DNA from: Chryseobacterium indologenes
GTDB taxonomy: Bacteria; Bacteroidota; Bacteroidia; Flavobacteriales; Weeksellaceae
Direction: 5' to 3'
Assembly: GCA_002439165.1 (NCBI GenBank)
Contig: DJTE01000009.1
Location: 1-64,000 of the forward strand
Length of the DNA: 64,000 nucleotides
Below, one piece after another: positions 44,005 through 50,823 of this stretch; position 1 is the first letter of the stretch, and every line of letters starts with the position of its first letter. The translations under genes and the position numbers were made by a program. The notes beneath the pieces are model-generated. The model did not search any database. It was not told where the DNA came from and saw only the letters and a program-made list of their open reading frames with translations.

Positions 44005-44050
44005 GTGAACTTCTATGCACAAAGTTTTTAAACTTAAAGCCATCTAAAGT
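44005..44050 (+). repeat. Dispersed intergenic repeat E, copy 1
   Basis: GTGAACTTCTATGCACAAAG, then TTTTTAAACTTAAAGCCATC. The reverse complement of 53312-53358 matches about 85 percent by eye. The gap 43884-44160 contains nothing else recognisable. Confidence 0.75.
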
Positions 44051-44160
44051 GTAAAAAAAATGCACCTTTTGACTACTTCGAACCTTCGGTTTGTGGATAA
44101 AATAATTTCCCACAGATCCCACAGATTTTTGTGGATGCTCTTCCGTAGATGGTGAAGGTT

Positions 44161-44610
44161 TTATGATTTTTTCTCCCCTGAAAATTCCATAAAATAAGAA
44201 TGTTCATCCTCTCCAACGATTTCAAATCCTAATGCGGAATATAAGTTCTGTGCCTTATTGGTTTTCAAAACGCTCAGTCCTGCTGTTTTTCCTGTTTCTG
44301 AGGCTTCATCAAGAATATCTTTCAGGATTTTTTTTCCAAGCCCCCGGCCCTGCATTTCCGGATCGATCTGCAGCTGAAGAACTTCTGTTTTCTTTTCCAT
44401 CCGGTCTATTTTTAATAATCCGACAGGGCGATCGTGCAGGAAAATAAGATGGGCTTTATCAAACCTGTAAAGAACTCTTTGCAGAGTAGCCTCACGGTCA
44501 GTCGGCAGGCCGGATTCTGCATAATGGGGATTCATGGTTTTCATTCTCAGGCTGAGAAGAAAATCAATATCGGTTTCATCGGCTTTTTTATAGTGAAGAT
44601 CAGGATTCAT
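44161..44610 (-). CDS. GNAT family N-acetyltransferase
   Basis: 149 residues. The acetyl-CoA binding motif A is visible as LQLQIDPEMQGRGLGKKILK (QGRGLGKK pyrophosphate loop), followed by LSVLKTNKAQNLYSALGFEI, typical GNAT motif B. The N-terminus has IDFLLSLRMKTMNPHY. The acceptor substrate is unknown. It lies between the RHS island and a broken gene, on the opposite strand from the island. Confidence 0.88.
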   Translation of the reverse strand: MNPDLHYKKADETDIDFLLSLRMKTMNPHYAESGLPTDREATLQRVLYRFDKAHLIFLHDRPVGLLKIDRMEKKTEVLQLQIDPEMQGRGLGKKILKDILDEASETGKTAGLSVLKTNKAQNLYSALGFEIVGEDEHSYFMEFSGEKKS

Positions 44611-44654
44611 TGTTTTATTTTTTTATTCATCTTACAGATACAATTGCAGTACCA

Positions 44655-45029
44655 TTAACAGGAATCTAAAATAACTATTCCTGTATTTTTATCAGCAGTA
44701 ATCTTAGATTTCATAGCCAGAGCCTGCAGAAAAAAATCATAAGCCCTGTATACCGTTTGTGTGGCGGTATTATCCGGGTTAAACATCTTTTTCAGGAATT
44801 CAATTTCATTTTCAACTGTCTTTTATGAGAGGGCTGCTGTCCGGATTATTTTTAATGCCCCGAACAGTTTTTTCTTCATCCTCAGTAAAAGTGTACTCAA
44901 ACCTTCCAGTCTGCTGTCCGGAATCTGTTTTGTAAGCAGGATCATATAATCATTGAATTTCAGAAAATTTTTTGAATCCTGATGGAAACCAATGTTTTCA
45001 TTCACTGTTTCATCAGTGGGGTCTATCAT
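44655..45029 (-). pseudogene. Broken hypothetical gene with an in-frame stop
   Basis: From the ATG at 45029 the frame reads 68 codons (MIDPTDETVNENIGFHQDSK, ending IRTAALS), hits TAA at 44823-44825, then continues open in the same frame (KTVENEIEFLKKMFNPDNTA to GIVILDSC) until 44655. The even composition across the stop suggests one ancestral ~124-residue protein. No family recognised. Its ATG overlaps the stop of the small upstream frame at 45026-45151 (ATGA), so the pair was once translationally coupled. Confidence 0.6.
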
Positions 45030-45151
45030 TCCGCTACCGGATTTTCAGCTCCGTAATGGTCTGCCCCATACAATTTCATCCTCTCTGATTTCCGTATCAA
45101 CGTTCTGTAAAGTTCTTTCTGAACGAGCAGGGAAATTTCTTTCGTAGTCAT
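45026..45151 (-). CDS. 41-residue hypothetical protein upstream of the broken gene
   Basis: Starts at the ATG at 45151 (MTTKEISLLVQKELYRTLIR), ends TGA at 45026-45028 and overlaps the next start by ATGA. The sequence is helical and charged and looks like a coding N-terminus. It may be the first part of a protein that was split by a frameshift from the following frame. Function unknown. Confidence 0.4.
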   Translation of the reverse strand: MTTKEISLLVQKELYRTLIRKSERMKLYGADHYGAENPVAE

Positions 45152-45205
45152 TGTTTTTCTTTGATTCAACGCATATATTGAAATTATTCCTGCATCCGGA
45201 GCATT

Positions 45206-46402
45206 TTATACCAGTTCAAAAAAACTTCTTTTCCCGATTTTGATCTTCAGTTCTTTTTTCAGTTCAATGTCCTGTTCCGGATCTGAAATTTTTATATCAT
45301 CGATCTGAACACCTCCATTTTGAATCAGTCGCCGTACAGCAGATTTGCTGAGGTCATTTTTTAACTGGTGACAGAGCTCAACCAACGAAAGTATATCCCG
45401 GTGTTCCAATGATTCTATGAAAACCTGTTCATAGACTTTCTCTTCAAAATTTTTATTCTGAAACTGGTTTTTAAAAAACTCTTCTGCAAGCTCTGCAGAA
45501 ACTTTATCATGGTATTGGGTAATGATATTTTTAGCAATGATCTTTTTAATGTTCATAGGGTTTTCGCCGTTTTCTATTTTCAATTTCAGACTGTTCTTTT
45601 CTTCAGGGGTAAAATCAGTGGTAAGATCAATAAATTCAGGGATAAGGCTGTCCGGGACCGACATGGTTTTTCCGAACATTTCATTCGGCTCGTCAGTCAG
45701 CCCGATTGTATTGTTGAGAGATTTACTCATCTTCTCCTTTCCATCGAGACCTTTCAGCAGCGGCATGCACATAACGATCTGTGCCGGCAGATCATGAACT
45801 TCCTGAAGCTGTCTGCCCATTGTACAGTTGAAAAGCTGATCGGTACCGCCCATCTCAATATCACATTCAATTTTCACCGAATCAAATCCCTGGAGAATAG
45901 GGTAAACAAGCTCATGCATGGCGATCGGAGTGTTTTCGGTAAATCTTTTGCTGAAATCGTTTCTGTGCATCAGCTGGGCTACGGTCACTTTAGACATCAG
46001 CTGAATCACTTCCGGAAAACTCAGAGTGTCCAGCCAGTCGGAATTGAATACAATTTTGGTTTTCTCAATGCTTAATATTTTCGAAAGCTGGCTGATGTAG
46101 GTATGTGCATTATGATTTACTTCTTCAGCCGTCAGTGGTTTTCTGGCTTTATTCTTTCCGGTAGGGTCACCGATTCTTGCGGTAAAGCTTCCCACCACAA
46201 TGATCACCTGATGATCCAGATCCTGAAACTGTTTCAGTTTTCTGAGAACCACTGCATGGCCCAGATGAAGATCAGGAGCCGTAGGATCGAAGCCCAGTTT
46301 GATGATTAATTTCCGGTTTTCCTTTTCAGCCTGTTTCAGCTTCTGTTCCAGCCCGTTTTCCGGAAGGATGATGGCTGCATTTTCTTGTAATGTACTGATC
46401 AT
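45206..46402 (-). CDS. tyrS: Tyrosyl-tRNA synthetase
   Basis: 398 residues, class I. The HIGH motif is LGFDPTAPDLHLGHAVVLRK, the KMSKS motif is GKEKMSKSLNN, and GGTDQLFNCTMGR binds tyrosine and tRNA. The C-terminal ~65 residues form an S4 RNA-binding domain (SKSAVRRLIQNGGVQID). It charges tRNA-Tyr in the cytoplasm. The gene is preceded, within ~200 bases, by a promoter, a 32-codon leader with Tyr-Tyr and a terminator 22 bases before the ATG, suggesting attenuation control. Confidence 0.96.
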   Translation of the reverse strand: MISTLQENAAIILPENGLEQKLKQAEKENRKLIIKLGFDPTAPDLHLGHAVVLRKLKQFQDLDHQVIIVVGSFTARIGDPTGKNKARKPLTAEEVNHNAHTYISQLSKILSIEKTKIVFNSDWLDTLSFPEVIQLMSKVTVAQLMHRNDFSKRFTENTPIAMHELVYPILQGFDSVKIECDIEMGGTDQLFNCTMGRQLQEVHDLPAQIVMCMPLLKGLDGKEKMSKSLNNTIGLTDEPNEMFGKTMSVPDSLIPEFIDLTTDFTPEEKNSLKLKIENGENPMNIKKIIAKNIITQYHDKVSAELAEEFFKNQFQNKNFEEKVYEQVFIESLEHRDILSLVELCHQLKNDLSKSAVRRLIQNGGVQIDDIKISDPEQDIELKKELKIKIGKRSFFELV

Positions 46403-46423
46403 GTTGTATTAATTTTAAAAATG

Positions 46424-46451
46424 AAAAAGCCCGGACACTATTGTCCGGGCT
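46424..46451 (-). terminator. Intrinsic terminator (attenuator) in front of tyrS
   Basis: Minus-strand stem AGCCCGGAC / GTCCGGGCT with a 6-base loop followed by TTTTT. It lies 22 bases before the tyrS start and 22 bases after the leader-peptide stop, so it stops transcripts before tyrS unless prevented. Confidence 0.85.
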
Positions 46452-46472
46452 CTATATAATTGATTAGAATAG

Positions 46473-46571
46473 TTATTGGATCACAGATATAGAAAGTCTT
46501 CCCGAACGGCTGGCCGGGGAGTAATACTCACTGAAGAAAGGAAGACGCAATATGCTGTTCAAATGTTTCAT
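46473..46571 (-). CDS. tyrS leader peptide (32 residues) with tandem tyrosines
   Basis: ATG at 46571 to TAA at 46473-46475. The peptide starts MKHLNSILRLPFFSEYY and ends LSISVIQ, with Tyr16-Tyr17 (codons TAT TAC at 46521-46526) at the middle. It begins a few bases after the predicted transcription start. Too short for a domain; the position between a promoter and an attenuator before tyrS suggests a ribosome-stalling sensor of charged tRNA-Tyr. A longer frame from 46664 begins upstream of the promoter and is not used. Confidence 0.65.
   Translation of the reverse strand: MKHLNSILRLPFFSEYYSPASRSGRLSISVIQ
46496..46546 (-). promoter_or_regulatory. Competing RNA pairings in the tyrS leader
   Basis: Three alternatives were read. 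(1) GTCTTCC (46540-46546) with GGAAGAC (46496-46502), 7 bp enclosing the Tyr codons, helped by CTCCCCG (46515-46521) with CGGGAAG (46498-46504), one mismatch. (2) GTTCGGG (46501-46507) with CCCGGAC of the terminator 5' arm (46443-46449), 7 bp with one wobble, an antiterminator. (3) The terminator itself. (1) and (2) share bases and exclude each other, as do (2) and (3). Confidence 0.6.
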
Positions 46572-46579
46572 CTGTACTG

Positions 46580-46609
46580 TAAATATAACAGTTTTTCGTA
46601 TTATTCCAA
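46580..46609 (-). promoter_or_regulatory. Promoter of the tyrS leader transcript
   Basis: Minus strand TTG (46607-46609), 19 bases, TATATTTA (46580-46587), one base off TAnnTTTG. The predicted start lies only a few bases before the leader ATG at 46571. Confidence 0.65.
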
Positions 46610-46955
46610 TATTTAAACCATTAAGATGCCTTGTTTTGGAACAAGGAAGGTAAGATTTTAGCAAAAAAACTTAAAAATTTTGATCATTTTACCAATCCTA
46701 ATGGTTTAAAATAATGGTTCAAAACAATTTTACTTGCCATTCTTTCAGCGAATACCATGCCATAAAATATCCATCTCCGAAACAGAAAAAGATAAGAGAG
46801 GGAAAAATACTTCAGGATAACAGGCAGGCCGGAAGTTGGGAGCAGAAAGAAGGAAGTTATGAAGCCACCCATAATATATGTTCATCTTTTAAGATCATCT
46901 GATATTACAGTGGATTTTTGTATCTGTGGCTAAAAGTAACTTCCTGTTTTCAGCA
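46610..46955. other. Intergenic gap upstream of the tyrS leader
   Basis: Contains a small hairpin CCTTGTT-TTGG-AACAAGG (46630-46647) without a T tract, and a repeat-B-like fragment GGAAGTTGGGAGCAGAAAGA near 46831. A 62-codon frame (46714-46902) has no coding character. No RNA gene seen. Confidence 0.45.
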
Positions 46956-47537
46956 CTAAGCGTACCGGAGATAAGTATTCCGGATCTGTTCTGTCCAGAT
47001 CTCCACATCACCGGAAGAAGCCCGGTCTGCTTTGTCAAAGAAGAAATGGCGGATGATTTCAAAACCGGAATATATAAAGATACCGCCGTCGGAAGTCAGT
47101 GAAAGGGCTTTATCCATTCCCATGCGTTCATATTCTTCATTTGATTTCCCGTGGGTATTGATCACCACTGCTTTTTTCCCTTTTAAAAGTCCTTTCTGCA
47201 CTCCGGAATCATACCGGTAGGCAAAACCATAGCTGAAGACCCTGTCTATATATCCTTTCATAATGGCAGGCATTCCGGTCCACCATATGGGATAAATAAA
47301 CGTAATCTGATCTGCCCAGGAAATATGCTCCTGTTCAGTCTGCACATCTTCTGAAACTTTCCCGGCCCGCTGTCCCTGCATATCTGCTAAAGAAAGAACC
47401 GGATCAAATCCTGTCCGGTAAAGATCCCTTATTCTGATCTCATGATTCTTAGATTCAAGACTTTCAGTTACGGTCTGTAAAAAGTGGTGGTTTAAACTTT
47501 GCTCATTGGGATGAGCATAAATAATCAGATGTCTCAT
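46956..47537 (-). CDS. NAD(P)H-dependent quinone oxidoreductase, flavodoxin-like fold
   Basis: 193 residues. MRHLIIYAHPNEQSLNHHFL and DQITFIYPIWWTGMPAIMKGYIDRVFSYG (split here only by reading) match the NQO1/MdaB/KefF-type Flavodoxin_2 family, which binds FMN or FAD and reduces quinones by two electrons. AYRYDSGVQKGLLKGKKAVV and HGKSNEEYERMG follow. It is last in a minus-strand run TetR, GNAT, AraC, oxidoreductase. The AraC protein encoded 74 bases upstream may control it. Confidence 0.88.
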   Translation of the reverse strand: MRHLIIYAHPNEQSLNHHFLQTVTESLESKNHEIRIRDLYRTGFDPVLSLADMQGQRAGKVSEDVQTEQEHISWADQITFIYPIWWTGMPAIMKGYIDRVFSYGFAYRYDSGVQKGLLKGKKAVVINTHGKSNEEYERMGMDKALSLTSDGGIFIYSGFEIIRHFFFDKADRASSGDVEIWTEQIRNTYLRYA

Positions 47538-47611
47538 TGCTTTATCTTTTTAAATGAATGAAACAAAAGTAGAGCAGCGGAACTTTTAAAAATTGTAAGA
47601 AAACGAAATGC

Positions 47612-48430
47612 CTATTCCGCCCGGGGATTGCAGATGTCCTGCTGGAATTTCAGATACTGGGTAGGAGAGAGGTTCAGGTAATGCCTGAAATCATGAATGA
47701 GCTGGCTCTGATCGTAATAGCCACATTGGTCAATGATGCTGAACCATTCCGGCTGATGTCGGTCTTTAATATTGTTTTCAATGAGATGAATCGCTTTTAA
47801 GAAACGGGTATACCGGGAAATTTCTTTTTGGGTGTAGCCAAACTGTTCTTTCTGTTTGCGCTGAATATTTCTTTCAGTCTGGCCGGTTTGCCCGGCTATG
47901 GTTTTTATCGGATTTAAGGATTCATCATCGAAGCTGCTTAAAAGAAGTCCTGTGATGTCCTGTTCCGGCAGGTAAGGTCTGCAGAATTCCAAAATACATC
48001 TCACCTGCTCTTCAGGAGACGGAATCTCTGAAATAATGTGCCAGAGGCCTGTGAAGCAGTTTTCTTCCAGAAGTTCATCAGGATGTATTATCCGGTTCTT
48101 TTCTATCATTACCTTCCCAAAGAATCTGAAAAATGCATCATCTTTGAAATTGGCAACCAGTATGGACGTTTCCGGGGGAAGTGTATAGACAAAAGATTGC
48201 CTTACCGGCCCGAAGACCATGCACTGATCCACAGTTACTGTATGGTCTTCCTGTGTCTGCATGACCGCATTTTTTCCAAAACAGAATAACAGAATAGTCT
48301 GATAGGTGGGAAGAAGAGTTTTGGTAACAGGGCAATCAGAAGGCCGGTTCGCCGCGAAATAGAAATGCGAAAATACTCCGGTGAATTCTTCGGGAACTTC
48401 TATTTTATATTCATGGTAAAACCCGTTCAT
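47612..48430 (-). CDS. AraC family transcriptional regulator
   Basis: 272 residues. The C-terminal ~90 residues hold the two AraC helix-turn-helix units, seen best in FSIIDQCGYYDQSQLIHDFR and HYLNLSPTQYLKFQ. The N-terminal ~150 residues form a sensor-type domain with VDQCMVFGPVRQSFVYTLPP. The inducer is unknown. It starts 9 bases after the GNAT gene, in the same direction. Confidence 0.9.
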   Translation of the reverse strand: MNGFYHEYKIEVPEEFTGVFSHFYFAANRPSDCPVTKTLLPTYQTILLFCFGKNAVMQTQEDHTVTVDQCMVFGPVRQSFVYTLPPETSILVANFKDDAFFRFFGKVMIEKNRIIHPDELLEENCFTGLWHIISEIPSPEEQVRCILEFCRPYLPEQDITGLLLSSFDDESLNPIKTIAGQTGQTERNIQRKQKEQFGYTQKEISRYTRFLKAIHLIENNIKDRHQPEWFSIIDQCGYYDQSQLIHDFRHYLNLSPTQYLKFQQDICNPRAE

Positions 48431-48439
48431 GATATAGCT

Positions 48440-48919
48440 TTAAAAAAGTTTTTTCTCCATTTTATAATTGGTGAGTTTTGTTTCTCTTACCGGAACAGAC
48501 TGCTCCCGGATGATGTGAAAGCCCATTTTTTCAAAGAAAGGTTTTGCCGTTTTGCTCACATCTGCGGTCAGGAAAGGTTGTTTCTGTCTTACGGCTTCCT
48601 GCTCAACCCATTGATAAAGCTGAAAAGCTGTTCCCTGATTCTGAAAATCTTTATGCACAAACAGAAGGTCAATATAATTTCCCTGATCAAGACTAATGAA
48701 ACCTGCGATTTTCCCATGAGATACTGCAATCAGCACATACTGGTTTTCAATCACTTTCTGCCACCGCATTTCATTCTCAGCTCCCAGTCTCCAGGCTTCA
48801 ATCTGTACATTATCATAATCTTTGCTGCAGATATGGGTGATGGTTTCTGCAAAAAGCTGCTGCATTTCCGGAAGGTCACTGCTGTTTCCTTTTCTTATGC
48901 TGAAAACCGGCCGATTCAT
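48440..48919 (-). CDS. GNAT family N-acetyltransferase
   Basis: 159 residues. The order SVRKGNSSDLPEMQQLF-type N-terminus, then IDLLFVHKDFQNQGTAFQLY (acetyl-CoA loop QNQGTA) and VSKTAKPFFEKMGFHIIREQ is the GNAT pattern. Substrate unknown. Its ATG overlaps the stop of the TetR gene by four bases (ATGA), so the pair is translationally coupled. Confidence 0.87.
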   Translation of the reverse strand: MNRPVFSIRKGNSSDLPEMQQLFAETITHICSKDYDNVQIEAWRLGAENEMRWQKVIENQYVLIAVSHGKIAGFISLDQGNYIDLLFVHKDFQNQGTAFQLYQWVEQEAVRQKQPFLTADVSKTAKPFFEKMGFHIIREQSVPVRETKLTNYKMEKKLF

Positions 48920-49539
48920 GATGTGATGTATTTCTTTTCGTAAAGTTTCTGCTGCTCTTCATTCAACAGAGGATAAAAAAGATTCATCTGAATAAGTACG
49001 TAATATTGTATAGCCTGTTCTTTATCAAACTTAAAGGCAAGGCTGTTATGAGTGATCCAGTTATCTGCAATGATGAAGATCTGCGTAGTCAGGCTCTGAA
49101 GAATAAAATCCGGAATGTTTTTTCTGAAAACCCCGCTGTCCTGAAGGCCCTTAAAAATGAACTGAAATTCTTCTTTTCTGCTGACGTTGATTGATTCGTA
49201 CTGTGATTCTATCTCAGGGATTTCTTTTAAAATATCAACAAAATTCATGAAAATAAACCGGAAGGAATAAAATATTTCATAAGTGGATAAGGTAAACTGA
49301 TAAAGATCTTCCAGCGTTCTGTTTTCTTCCTTCTTCATCCTGTTCAGCACTTCATCCATCTTTAAAACCAGATCAGAAAAAAGGATCTTCACAAGGTCTT
49401 CCGAATGTCTGAAGTGATAGTGCAGGTTTCCCGGACTGATATTCAGGTCTGCTGCAATATGCCTGGTAGTGATGTTGTTATAGCCCTTTTCGTTGAAAAG
49501 ATACAGCGCCTTATGCAATATTTTATCCTTTGTTTTCAT
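48916..49539 (-). CDS. TetR/AcrR family transcriptional regulator
   Basis: 207 residues. The N-terminal helix-turn-helix is clear: DKILHKALYLFNEKGYNNIT, then AADLNISPGNLHYHFRHSED. A helical ligand domain with aromatic residues follows. Likely represses its own operon: its promoter abuts a 12-bp perfect palindrome (49573-49598). First gene of the four-gene minus-strand cluster. Confidence 0.92.
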   Translation of the reverse strand: MKTKDKILHKALYLFNEKGYNNITTRHIAADLNISPGNLHYHFRHSEDLVKILFSDLVLKMDEVLNRMKKEENRTLEDLYQFTLSTYEIFYSFRFIFMNFVDILKEIPEIESQYESINVSRKEEFQFIFKGLQDSGVFRKNIPDFILQSLTTQIFIIADNWITHNSLAFKFDKEQAIQYYVLIQMNLFYPLLNEEQQKLYEKKYITS

Positions 49540-49543
49540 TAGT

Positions 49544-49574
49544 CAAAGATAAGAGAGTTTGAATCATATTTCAA
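49544..49574 (-). promoter_or_regulatory. Promoter of the TetR-GNAT-AraC cluster
   Basis: Minus strand TTG (49572-49574), 20 bases, TATCTTTG (49544-49551), five bases before the ATG at 49539. The TTG touches the edge of the palindrome at 49573-49598. Confidence 0.6.
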
Positions 49575-49598
49575 AATTAGAACATTTGTTCTAATTTT
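49573..49598. promoter_or_regulatory. Palindromic operator candidate for the adjacent TetR regulator
   Basis: Perfect half-sites AAAATTAGAACA and TGTTCTAATTTT separated by two bases. It overlaps the -33 region of the tetR promoter. A TATATTTG box (49601-49608) for the divergent plus-strand genes lies directly beyond it, so one site could repress both directions. Confidence 0.7.
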
Positions 49599-49628
49599 AG
49601 TATATTTGTATCTCAAAATCAGACCGGC

Positions 49629-49763
49629 ATGGAAGGTAATAAAATGTTCGACTACGAAAATTCAGGAAATAAAGAGGCAAAAGGAGGAAAAGATATGCAG
49701 GAAACAATAGTTAAAATTCTGCAGCTGATCATTGGGTTTATTATGGCTGTTCTCCATATGTAA
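49629..49763 (+). CDS. 44-residue small membrane protein
   Basis: ATG at 49629 to TAA at 49763. The N-terminus is polar (MEGNKMFDYENSGNKEAKGG), then one membrane helix from about 26 to 43 (ETIVKILQLIIGFIMAVLHM). A TATATTTG box precedes it by 20 bases. It ends 3 bases before the next gene, supporting a real small gene. Function unknown. Confidence 0.55.
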   Translation: MEGNKMFDYENSGNKEAKGGKDMQETIVKILQLIIGFIMAVLHM

Positions 49764-49766
49764 AGG

Positions 49767-50141
49767 ATGAAAGATAAGGTTGCTTCCTATGGATTTTTAT
49801 CGGGGCTTGCTGTCTGGATTCTGATTGTCTTTTTAAGAAAGAAGGGGATTATCATTCCTGTGATCAGTAATCATTTTACAGATTTTATTACGGTTCCGAT
49901 GTATGCTTACCTGATAGAATTCCTCATGAATAAAGTAATGGGATACCGCTGGAAGCCGGATCTGAAGTTTATTCTTACTTCGGTTCTCTACCTTTCGCTG
50001 CTGTTTGAGGTGGTATGCCCGGCTGTTTCAGAGCGGTTTACGGGAGATCTGCTGGATGTTCTTGCTTATCTGGCGGGAGGAATGATTTATTATTGCTTTA
50101 AAATTGAAACAATTAAGAAGAATGACACGGGAACTGTATGA
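49767..50141 (+). CDS. Small membrane protein of unknown function
   Basis: 124 residues with about three to four membrane segments (YGFLSGLAVWILIVFLRKKG, a segment near 75-90, and DVLAYLAGGMIYYCF). Homologues in Flavobacteria are often labelled 'magnesium citrate secondary transporter', which the size makes implausible. It likely forms an operon with the 44-residue gene, divergent from the TetR gene. Confidence 0.65.
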   Translation: MKDKVASYGFLSGLAVWILIVFLRKKGIIIPVISNHFTDFITVPMYAYLIEFLMNKVMGYRWKPDLKFILTSVLYLSLLFEVVCPAVSERFTGDLLDVLAYLAGGMIYYCFKIETIKKNDTGTV

Positions 50142-50147
50142 GCCACT

Positions 50148-50789
50148 TTACCAAACCGTTTCATAATCCTTTTCTCCGGCATTTCCGGTATACGATGCAT
50201 ACGGATAACGGTCTTTTGTTTTCAGGCTGAATTCACAGCAATATCCCTCAATAAGTTCTGCTAATACAGCTGAAAAATCTCCAGACAGCTTATTGAATTC
50301 CGCAGGGAGACGGGAGAACCTTTTTTTCAGATCGTTTGTTTTGTAGATTCTTTCTGTACGGTAAATAGAGTTTCCTATCACTTCAGGAATGATGAAGGCG
50401 GTTTTGTATTTTTTTAAAACAGAGATCAGCTGATCTTCGTGGTGTATTTTTTCGATGATCAGAGTATATTCTTTGTCATACTGATAGTCCGGAAGTATAT
50501 TTTTAATGATCTTCTCCCGGTACAGTTTCATCCTGGTTTCCTCAATGGCCTCCGCATAAGAATATGAACCGGAATAGGGAAATATTCGCCCGTCTGCCTT
50601 AACCAGAACAACCGGCCCCGGCCCTATCTGCATATCCCGGGGATTCAAAGTCTTTAGATATAGATCAGGCTGATAAGAAAAGCAGAACACGTCTTCATAC
50701 TCCTCTATGCTTTTGGGAGGAATATCAAATCCGGGTCCTGCTGTTTCCTGAATATATTTCCGGGCAGCTGCCAAATAACTTCCGTTCAA
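50148..50789 (-). CDS. Hypothetical protein, possibly immunity-35/YrhB-like
   Basis: 213 residues from the TTG at 50789; no ATG is available before the upstream stop, and the next Met is at residue ~53. It is soluble. The segment GPGPVVLVKADGRIFPYSGS resembles the C-terminal part of YrhB/Imm35-type domains, but I am not sure. No toxin gene is adjacent. It converges tightly on the plus-strand gene ending at 50141. Confidence 0.55.
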   Translation of the reverse strand: MNGSYLAAARKYIQETAGPGFDIPPKSIEEYEDVFCFSYQPDLYLKTLNPRDMQIGPGPVVLVKADGRIFPYSGSYSYAEAIEETRMKLYREKIIKNILPDYQYDKEYTLIIEKIHHEDQLISVLKKYKTAFIIPEVIGNSIYRTERIYKTNDLKKRFSRLPAEFNKLSGDFSAVLAELIEGYCCEFSLKTKDRYPYASYTGNAGEKDYETVW

Positions 50790-50823
50790 GGCTTTAATTT
50801 TTTATTAAAAATAGCAAATATGT

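Noticed and set aside
46402..46609. T-box riboswitch in front of tyrS
   Set aside because: No T-box consensus (AGGGTGG-type) or specifier-loop architecture was seen. The region is only ~200 bases and is dominated by an ORF and one terminator, so the leader-peptide model fits better.
46630..46647. CCTTGTT-TTGG-AACAAGG hairpin as a terminator or protein-binding site
   Set aside because: No T tract on either strand and no gene ends here; possibly an operator, but there is no partner regulator.
46714..46902. 62-codon frame next to the tyrS leader
   Set aside because: Overlaps a repeat-B-like fragment, has no promoter and looks like translated intergenic repeat.
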